DNA of 64,000 nucleotides from the NCBI GenBank assembly GCA_032718475.1, contig JAUCBJ010002506.1:91440-155439 (forward strand), in the 5' to 3' direction. The position numbers were made by a program, and so were the translations under genes. This DNA is from Nemertoderma westbladi (taxonomy: Eukaryota > Xenacoelomorpha > Nemertodermatida > Nemertodermatidae). This document shows positions 56,106 through 64,000 of the stretch, in pieces. Within the stretch, counting starts at the first letter, position 1. Each line of letters starts with the position of its first letter. The notes below the pieces were generated by a model. It made no database searches. It saw only the letters and a list, made by a program, of their open reading frames with translations, and was not told the origin of the DNA.

Positions 56106-56165
56106 CCTTAGTGATAGGTTGTGGTGGCGCAATTTTGTCGACAAGCCGGCACAGCATTCTTACAA
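56106..56165 (+). pseudogene. LINE C-terminal fragment, plus strand
   Basis: 'gataggttgtggtggcgcaa' reads DRLWWRNFVDKPAQHS, the same C-terminal segment as the minus-strand fragment beside it (RELWRCNFVDKPA), so two tails of one family meet in opposite orientations. Confidence 0.6.
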
Positions 56166-57114
56166 TGTAAAAACACTATATACCGAAATTTCAGTCTGGT
56201 ATTCTTCACATGGGCCCGAAATTCTCTATCGGTCCATCCAAAATAGAATATGTTAAAAATATATCGGTATATTTTATCAGTGACAACCTAAAATGGAACG
56301 AAACACATCGATTATTCGAATTAAAATTGTAAAAAATATTGGAATTATAAACAAAGAACTTCTTGCCACTAAATATGTTCGGCTTCAATGTCTCCACGGC
56401 ACACATTCTGCTTTCAGATATGGGTCTATCAAAACTCACAACTCAACTAAAGAACACCCTCCCATTTGGCACCTAATAGCCTGTAGTTACTAAACACCTT
56501 CCAATTTGGCACCTAATAGCCTGTAGTTACTAAACACCTTCCCATTTGGCACCTAATAGCCTGTAGTTACTAAACTACCGACGCCCATTTTACCGACCCA
56601 ATCCTTTATATCGTACTTGGGCGGCCCCTAAAAAATATAAAACATAAGTTCCCCAGAGACACTCAGTTTCTCATCTTTTCGTTATTTTAATTTAAAAACC
56701 ATAAAGGTTCTGGTTTAGGATCTTTAATTAGCGCAATAAATGTATAAACCTTGAGGAATACTGTGCCCCCCCCCAACGGGTAACCCTATTAAACCGCCAA
56801 TAACTAGCCAATTATAAGAACTGTATTGGGAATGTCGAAGCTGTTGAGGGTTTTCTGCATATATGATATTTCTATCTGGAATATTTTATTTATGCAAAAA
56901 ATATATACAAGACGCACCTTGTGTGGTTGCTAGGGAACCTCCTGGCCTACAAGGTACAGGTCGGGACTTGTCATCGACACCAACAGAGTCATCCGCTGGA
57001 AAATAAACAATATCAAACTAAAGTAAACATGGCGACCCGATGTAATGGGGGCGAGCCATACTGCGTTGCTATAAAACTTAGTATGGAAATTAGTTTGTTT
57101 TGAAATTAATTTGA
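56166..57114. other. Intergenic with a 40-bp tandem repeat
   Basis: A 40-bp unit (GCACCTAATAGCCTGTAGTT onward) is repeated about three times at 56460-56575. 'ctggtattcttcacatgggc' near 56198 belongs to the family seen at 4263 and 17676. No gene. Confidence 0.6.
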
Positions 57115-57760
57115 TTGAGTTTACCCCCTTCGAAGAGGATTCGAAATATGTAACAATATCTAAATTTCGTTGAGAAATAGCCGTTCAAAGATTGCAAGAA
57201 TTATTGTTCGCTACAGGCCATTTATTATATTTAATAAATACACAAAATTCTAGAATGTGTTATTTATTTTATGAGTTGGTTGGCAACAGCGGTATTCCTA
57301 TCCAATATATCTACTGCGTAGCTAATCATACATAAACAAAATGTTCCAGAACATTGTGTATTTATTAAATAGAATAAATGGCCTTCAGCGAACGATAATT
57401 ATTGCAATCTTTGAACGCCTATATCTCAGTTGTTTCTCAACGACATTCAGATATTGTTACATATTTGGAATCCATCCTTGCAACGCAAACTTTCTAATGA
57501 TATGAATATTACGACTAATGTGAAGAATGGCCACGATACGGAGGGTGCGATTTCGCAAAATACATTTTTTTAAAACGCCTATAAAAATGATTTAAAGGCA
57601 AAATCGAAAATTCCGGCTTCATGGGGTCATCGACGGTGAGTGGAACTAGTGGTGTTTCAAATTTCAAGCAATATGATAAAGATTTGTAGAAAAATCTGGG
57701 GGGGGGGGGGGGGGGTCCGTGTCATCAGAAAATGACACTATATTACGGTATCATTAGAAA
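57115..57760. mobile_element. MITE related to 47771-48626
   Basis: A hairpin segment ('ggccatttattatatttaat' inverted as 'tattaaatagaataaatggc') centred near 57300, then a right end with 'aagatttgtagaaaaatctg', an 18-G run (57698-57715) and GACACTATATT, as in the element at 47771. The left end is truncated or diverged. Confidence 0.65.
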
Positions 57761-59940
57761 GCTTGCCTTGCAAGGAATCCAAATATGTAACAATGTTTGA
57801 ATTTCGTTGAGACACAGCTGAGATATTTATGTTCAAAGATTGCAAGAATTATCGTTCGCTGGAGGCTATTTATTATATTTAATAAATACACAAAATTCTA
57901 GAATGTGTTATTTATTTTAGTAGTTGTTGGGAAACAGCGGTATTCATATTCATTATCCAATATATCTAATGCATAGCTATTCATACTTAAACAAAATGTT
58001 CCAGAACATAAGTATTTTTTAAATCGAATAAATGGATAGTGTGATAATGGAGTGTCTTTGTAGACTTTGAAAAAGCATTTGACAAATTGAACCGTGTCAA
58101 GCTTATAATTAAACTTCACAAACTTGGTGTCAGCACTACGTTCCTGAAAGCTCTTTGGGCTATTATTTGTGTAAATTGTATCTTGGTTGTCATTGGTTCA
58201 CTTGTTACTTCTCCTATTACCCAGACAGACAATTGGTGTCCTTCAGGATGACAAAATGTCCCCTCATTTATTCGCACTTTTCGTCGCTGATCACCCCGCT
58301 GCGTTGATTTTTACGGGAGTGCTTAGTGCTCACGTATGCTGACGATCTAGTGATAGTGGCTGATACCATCGAGCAAACACAGGACGCACTTAATAGACTG
58401 TCATCTTACTGCAAAAATAACTCGCTGTCTGTCAACATTACAAAGACGGAGGCTGTGAAATTCCGCCGTGGTGGCCGATTGGCTGTTGCTGACAAGTTTA
58501 CATATAACAACAAGCAAATCAAATTTGTTTCCGGTTTCAACTACCTTGGTATTGTATAATAACTGCATTTAACTCGAATTCTGAACACCTAAAACATCGC
58601 TACAGTAAGGCTATTGCTGCCGCTGTCAGTCTATCCATCAAAGTAGACCGGCAAATAGTCTCACTGTCGTCAACGATGTGCCTCTACCAACATGTGATCA
58701 TTCCTTCTGCATTATACGGAGTGCCAGAGGTTTTAACCTAGATAGGGACAGCCGATCTGATTCAAGCTCACCTACGAAAGATCAAAGAGTTTTATTTCGA
58801 GTTGTGGGCAGGAGTTAGCAAGTTCTCGTCTTCCACTTCTGTTTTAAATGCTATAGAAGACACATCCTGTGACCCTCGGAAACTAACTCCTACCAGATTA
58901 TCTGGTTTTCGTCGACGCTTCGTGGCACAACATCTGAGCATCGGGCATCACTATCTGCTCTTTTTTGACTCGCGCTGTTGGAGACCAAAACTGACCTGTG
59001 TCTGTAAACTCTGCGGAGCGGCAGCAGGCTCACCAGACCATCTACTGTCCGATTGTTCCTGGGCTGAACCGGCGACAGGAGATTCCCTGCTTGCACGACT
59101 AAAAAAAGGTACATGAGGCAATAGCAACCCTGACAAACTGAGCAGAATCTGTCATTAGTATGCCTATAGTATATGAAATAGTACTCCCCTGTAATGTGCA
59201 TGTCAAATGTCTTGTCCTAAGCACATATTTATAATATATAGTAATAGAATAAATGGCCTTCAGCGATGGAAAGTTCTTGCAATCTTTGAACTAAATCTCC
59301 GCTGTTTCTCAACGAAATTCAGATATTATTACATATTTGGAATCCCTGCAACGCAAGCTTTCTAATGAGATAAAAGATTGTTCACTAATGTAAAGAATGG
59401 TGACGATAGGAGATGTGCAATTTCGCAAAAGACCCCCCATTTATTATATTTAATAAATACACAATATTCTAGAACGTGTTATTTATTTTAAGAGTTGGTA
59501 GGCAACAGCAGAATGCCTATCCAATAGATCTATTGCCTAGCTATTCATACTTAAACAAAATGTTCCAAAACAACGTGTATTTATTAAATAGAATAAATGG
59601 CCTTCAGCGAAGGATAATTCTTTCAATCTTTAAACCCCTATATCTCAGCTGTTTCTAAACGAAACTCAGATTTGGAATCTTTGCAACGCAAGCTTTCCAA
59701 TGACATCTACAAACTGAGGCCAATGTAAAGAATGGCCATGATACGGAGGCCGTGCGATTTCGCAAAAAAAAATTTCAAAACCCTTATAAAAACATTTACA
59801 GGCAAAATATAAAATTTCAACTTCATGTGACATCGACGGTGAGTGGAACTAGTTGTGTTTCAAATTCTAAGCATTATGATAAAGATTTGTAGAAAAATTT
59901 GGGGGGGGGGGGGGGGTGGGGAGTTCCATGGTGTACAATT
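57761..59940. mobile_element. Further MITE copies, interrupted by a LINE
   Basis: Continues the same family: two more hairpin segments (57860-58035 joined with 59247-59360, and 59440-59620), and an end with 'aagatttgtagaaaaatttg' and a 16-G run (59901-59916). A LINE fragment occupies 58036-59246. Confidence 0.65.
58036..59246 (+). pseudogene. 5'-truncated LINE reverse transcriptase with target duplication
   Basis: Reading across frames shows FVDFEKAFDKLNRV, GVLQDDKMSPHLFALFV, LTYADDLVIVADT (catalytic YADD), FNYLGIV, LYGVPEVL and a C-terminal CCHC-type knuckle CKLCGAAAGSPDHLLSDC. Stops and frameshifts make it a pseudogene. GAATAAATGG flanks it at 58026-58035 and 59247-59256, and removing the insert restores MITE sequence. 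Different family from the LINE at 51240. Confidence 0.82.
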
Positions 59941-62714
59941 GTACGAAATAATTATGACCCTTTAAATTATCTACGGCTACTATTTAATTTATAAATGATA
60001 AATTATAATTTTATTATATATAATTTTTAATGAATTTCGAATTAAAGTTAATTGGAATTTCTGAGTAAATTGTTGTGTTTTACTGTAGTACTGGTTGGTT
60101 GGTACCTCATTGGGGCGGTTATACTTTATCTTTTAGAAAAAAAATATCCTGGATAATCATAAAATTAACAACATTATCACTCCATGTAATTTTGGAAAAA
60201 GTTTTTTAGATCGATAAAAGTAATGATTCAATTATTAATTATATGTTCAGATATTATAAGATATTATAAATATATTTCGGGCACAAATAATGTCCATTAT
60301 CAATATAATAAGTACTGGAATAGGTACAACTATCATACCGGTGTGCAATTTTTTACATTCAGTAGTTCTATAGTTAGTGCTTAGTGGTCATATTTACTGT
60401 ACCGGTATCATACCGTAGACTAGACCTACATCCATACCCTGATAGTTGTACCTATTCCAGTACTTATTATATTGATAATGGACATTATTTGTGCCCGAAA
60501 TATATTTATAATATCTTATAATATCTGAACATATAATTAATAATTGAATCACTCCATGTAATATTTATAAATATAATATAATTTTAATAATTCAATTGAA
60601 TATAAATGTTCCACAAAGATATATGGTAAAAACAGCTGATGAAATAATAATGAATTAAAACTAACTTGGTTTTGTTGGTTTGGTGCCCAATGGGACAGTC
60701 AGACGTTCATCACCACAACGGTCATTGTCAACTAAATAAAATAAATAATATTATTTAAATCTAATCTCCAAACAAGGGGGGGGGGGGGGGGGGTCTGGCT
60801 TAGTATCTCGATCATTCCCTAAATATCCGTTAATGGCACAAAATCTTTTTGGTGTGTTTAAAAAATTCAATTAATTTCAAATATTAAGGGAAAGAAGCAG
60901 GTTAAAGGGCGGTTTTCTAACCAAAACAGTAAGAATAAACGAACTTTATTTTATTGAAGCAGTCGGTTTGCGACACTATCTGCATAAGTAACTATGATGT
61001 AGTGATATATCTTTATATTTTATTACATTGGGTAACAATACAGTTTTAAGGTTTTCACAATTTAAGCGCCCTCTAGTATTCAATTCATCCTACATACATC
61101 ATATCTACATCATCATCTACATACATATATACATACACACCTACATACACCACATATAAGAAAATACGAATATAAATTATTTGTACCGGGGGATTAATAC
61201 TTTGGGGACTGCCCTTGAAACACTTTTATATACACCGCTTATTTTATGAAACACTAATTAACACATTAACACAAATTTTTTCATAAACGTTTTTTCTACT
61301 GACTGACTGTCTGACCATATAGTTTCCCTTAATTGGTAAAGTGATCGTTTATTGTTTTGGTTAGAAAAGCCCGTATTTGTAACCTGATCCTTTCCCTCAA
61401 TTGGTAAAGTGGCCGTTTATTGTTTGTGTTAGAAAAGCCTGCCACTGTAACCTGCCCCTTTCCCTCAATTGGTTTATTATTACACTTATAAAAAAATACG
61501 TTTATAAAAAAAATTGTAAAAAAAGTGTAGGGCCTATAATAAAATAAGCGCATTTTAAGCGGTATAGTGTATACCGTAGGGTACCGGTATATAAAAGTGT
61601 TTAAAGGGACGGTTCCTAAAGTAATTATACCCTGTACCGGTATTAATGATATTATACAATACGAAAACTAAAACTAATGATATTCATCTTTACTTCTTTA
61701 GGCCCCTAATTGATATTTAAGGTTTTTATTTTTATTTTTAAAATTTAACTTATTAAGCAGCTAGTTATTATACAGTTAACGGTATAAAATTACTTAATTA
61801 ATTAATTACTACAACCACCATCGCAACATACTGACATACGACAATCAGACAACGGCAACTAACCTAGCGCTCAAATCAGTTTTGTACAAACCACTGGCAG
61901 TGGCAATGGTTAGATACTGCAGTACAGGGGACCTCTCTTGAATGCAGTCAGCAGTGTGCAGACAGTTCTGCAGTTTTCTGCATTCTATTTGCAATTTTCT
62001 GCTCTTTTATTTTTTCAAATCGTTTATTGTTTTGGTTCCTTTCTGCTTCCTTTATTTTTCAATTTTTTTCGTGATTTGTTGTGATTCTGAAATCAGCAGG
62101 CAGGAGGGTCCCCTTCCCTGTATCTAACCAGTGCCCAAACCTACAAACCACTTACGTCACGTACGTCTACACATTTTTTTATATACAGTAGGCCTAATTT
62201 AATTGTATGACTGCGAAATTTCCGACATTGCACATTGTTGCCATAGATAGATGACCCGAAGAATAGTTAATTTTAAAATTATACCCCTACCCACTACCTC
62301 TGCTACCTAGCACACTCAGAAACTCTGACACTAGCAGCCTAGTACTCAACAGTGTTGAATCAATTACTTCGTCAACACTTAATTAAATATAAAAATATAA
62401 AACTACGATACCTGTACCGGTACAAGAATAATTACATATGCCAGTATGCCTACCACTGTAATAATAACTAGGCCTAATAGCCTACTGTAATAGACTGATA
62501 GGGTAGGCTATTGCACGAAGAAGGCATAAAAATAGAGTCAAAAGTAAAAATATCATCTTTATAATGTAACTTAAACTTCTAGCTGTCTAGGGCTGTAGGG
62601 GCCTACATATCAAAACATGCTGACATGCTAACAGGTAGGCCTAACTGCTAACAGCCAGACAGCCGGCATTATTATAGTTCTGTAGTTAGCCAGTTACGTA
62701 GTACAGTAGTAGGC
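59941..62714. other. Intergenic; inverted repeat and dispersed motifs
   Basis: An inverted repeat pairs 60219-60336 with 60438-60553 ('gggcacaaataatgtccatt'). An 18-G run lies at 60776-60793. At 61320-61480 three near-tandem copies of a ~65-bp unit contain 'aattggtaaagtg', the GTTTATTGTTTTGGTT motif and 'gtaacctg'. A strong CTCF-like site on the minus strand is at 61064-61081. No gene. Confidence 0.5.
60219..60553. repeat. Inverted repeat with ~118-bp arms
   Basis: Left arm 60219-60336 and right arm 60438-60553 are nearly perfect complements ('aatgattcaattattaatta' against 'taattaataattgaatcact'), separated by about 100 bp. It may be a small foldback element. Confidence 0.8.
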
Positions 62715-63053
62715 CTACAGCTGTACAGTAGTAGACAGTGAGTCTGAGTGAAAAAAATGTAAACAAAAAAACACACCCGTTATACGCAGACTTTGATGTC
62801 GATGGGTTCCGGATGAAGTTATGTTTGCGGGGGAGGCTGTGCGAGAAGTGCCGGTCCCAGTAGCGGCACCAGTACTGGTGCAGGTTCCAGTGCCGGTACC
62901 AACACCAGTACCGGAAGCCGTACTTTTACTGGCACCCGAACCAGTACCGGCACCCGTACCGGATCCAATTTGCCTAAACGATGATGTACCAACCAAACCC
63001 TCATCTTCTTCATTATCATTATCCCATTTTGATTTTACTATAGGCCTATCCAT
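62715..63053 (-). CDS. Possible first exon or small gene with Gly/Thr repeats
   Basis: 112-residue minus-strand frame. The first ~30 residues (MDRPIVKSKWDNDNEEDEG) look protein-like: charged, with non-repetitive codons. The next ~50 residues are a GTGTG/GSGTGAG repeat encoded by a 'ccagtaccggcac'-type minisatellite (62840-62965). The tail looks non-coding, so translation may be spliced out before it. No family recognised; a chance frame is possible. Confidence 0.3.
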   Translation of the reverse strand: MDRPIVKSKWDNDNEEDEGLVGTSSFRQIGSGTGAGTGSGASKSTASGTGVGTGTGTCTSTGAATGTGTSRTASPANITSSGTHRHQSLRITGVFFCLHFFHSDSLSTTVQL

Positions 63054-63400
63054 AATCCTGATAATCTATTCATGCTATTACCAGATTACAGTCTGACAGT
63101 ATTAAACGGCTGAACGGTCCTAGCGCAGTAGCGGTGGTACTGAAGTAGCAATGTAACAGCTGAACAGTTCCCTAACACTGTACAGCTGTAACACACTAAC
63201 TGCACTGTGACTGTACCTAGTCCTGCAGTCCATAGCACAAAGTCACTACTGCACTGAGTCAGTACAGCAGTAGCAGTACGGCAGTACGGCACCGGTACCT
63301 CTATTAATTACAAATTAGTCAGCCTACACATTGCCGCAGTGCCAGTCTGCCAATCGTAACAATACAGATATGGGGCGCCGTTCTGGTCAAATGCACATGT
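63054..63400. other. Non-coding spacer
   Basis: Dense in 'cagtac', 'gcagtagc' and 'gtacagc' words; no gene or defined repeat. Confidence 0.4.
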
Positions 63401-63401
63401 C

Positions 63402-63815
63402 ATTCTCGCGACGAGATATCATTCTCGCGACGAGATATCATTCTCGCGGCGAGATGTCATTCTCGCGGCGAGATGTCATTCTCGCGACGAGATGTCATTC
63501 TCGCGACGAGATGTCTATTACAGTAGGTTCCTGGGAAATGCTGGCCACCTGAATGGTTTTTTAGTTATACAGTAGTGTGTCGAGTTGAGAATGTTTTCCT
63601 TGTTTTTTTGTGACCAAAAAACGAGAATGACATCTTACTGCGAGAATGACATCTCGCTGCGAGAATGACATCTCGATGCGAGATTCTCGCAGCGAGAACA
63701 CATTCTCGGTGCGAGAAGTCAATCTCGCTGCGAGATTCTCGCAGCGAGAACACATTCTCGGTGCGAGAAGTCAATCTCGCTGCGAGAATGTATTCTCGCA
63801 ATAGCGAGAATACCC
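63402..63815. mobile_element. Foldback with 19-bp terminal minisatellites
   Basis: The left arm (63402-63512) is about six copies of a 19-bp unit, CATTCTCGCGACGAGATGT. After about 110 bp the right arm (63628-63812) carries inverted units (ACATCTCGCTGCGAGAATG) plus a duplicated longer block with 'gcgagaacacattctcggtg'. Each unit is itself partly palindromic (TCTCGC...GCGAGA). Same architecture as the 21-bp foldback but unrelated sequence. Confidence 0.8.
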
Positions 63816-64000
63816 TTAATATCGTTATACCCTTATTTGTCTTTATATATTAACTATGAAAATCATATCTTTAATTCAAATCAATAAAAAAATAAAAATA
63901 AACACATTCAGTTAATCCGCTTTGGTCATGTTAACATATTTGCAATATCTTGTAAACCAAATCTACTGTACTGCCAACCAAACTGCTTTTGATGTTAAAC
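63816..64000. other. Window edge, AT-rich
   Basis: No feature recognised. Confidence 0.4.

Overview
The window is animal (metazoan) nuclear DNA: AT-rich, gene-poor and dominated by transposons and minisatellites. A BEL/Pao LTR retrotransposon, LINE reverse-transcriptase remnants, tRNA-derived SINEs, a hAT-type MITE, Tc1/mariner-like TA-flanked MITEs and a TFIIIA gene all point to a bilaterian. It is probably an invertebrate; an invertebrate deuterostome is plausible because foldback elements with tandem-repeat termini recall sea urchin TU elements. The sequence alone does not fix the phylum. No prokaryotic features, rRNA genes or CRISPR arrays were found.

Only four host genes are supported, and all are uninterrupted single open frames: a full-length sestrin (8469-10100, +), an unidentified secreted, probably GPI-anchored glycoprotein (35362-36348, +), a nine-finger TFIIIA-like protein (39891-40952, -) and a MANSC-domain type I membrane protein (44484-45389, +). 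They share no operon or common pathway. The sestrin is GC-rich and differs from the human family at several residues known for peroxidase activity, leucine sensing and GATOR2 binding.

Layout. 1-760: five ~147-bp monomers, each with a CTCF-like core. 2.9-3.5 kb: inverted-repeat element. 4.4-6.0 kb: foldback element with a 21-bp minisatellite at both ends. 8.5-10.1 kb: sestrin. 10.87-14.68 kb: a nested palindrome about 3.8 kb long, containing at least four smaller inverted-repeat elements. 16.1-17.1 kb: hAT MITE with a perfect 8-bp target duplication. 19.2-20.04 kb: 70-bp hairpin satellite. 20.15-32.26 kb: BEL/Pao element with very long LTRs whose lengths differ through a 68-bp VNTR. 34.0-35.2 kb: second copy of the 21-bp foldback element, expanded in its 24-bp centre instead. 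35-45.4 kb: three genes among SINEs and MITEs. 46.2-47.8 kb: 24/27-bp satellite open on both strands. 47.8-60 kb: MITEs and dead LINEs inserted into one another. 63.4-63.8 kb: another foldback with 19-bp units.

The most striking theme is architectural. Inverted-repeat elements here repeatedly carry minisatellites in their arms or long poly-G/poly-C tracts next to their termini, and they are nested so that insertion order can be read from target duplications and empty sites.
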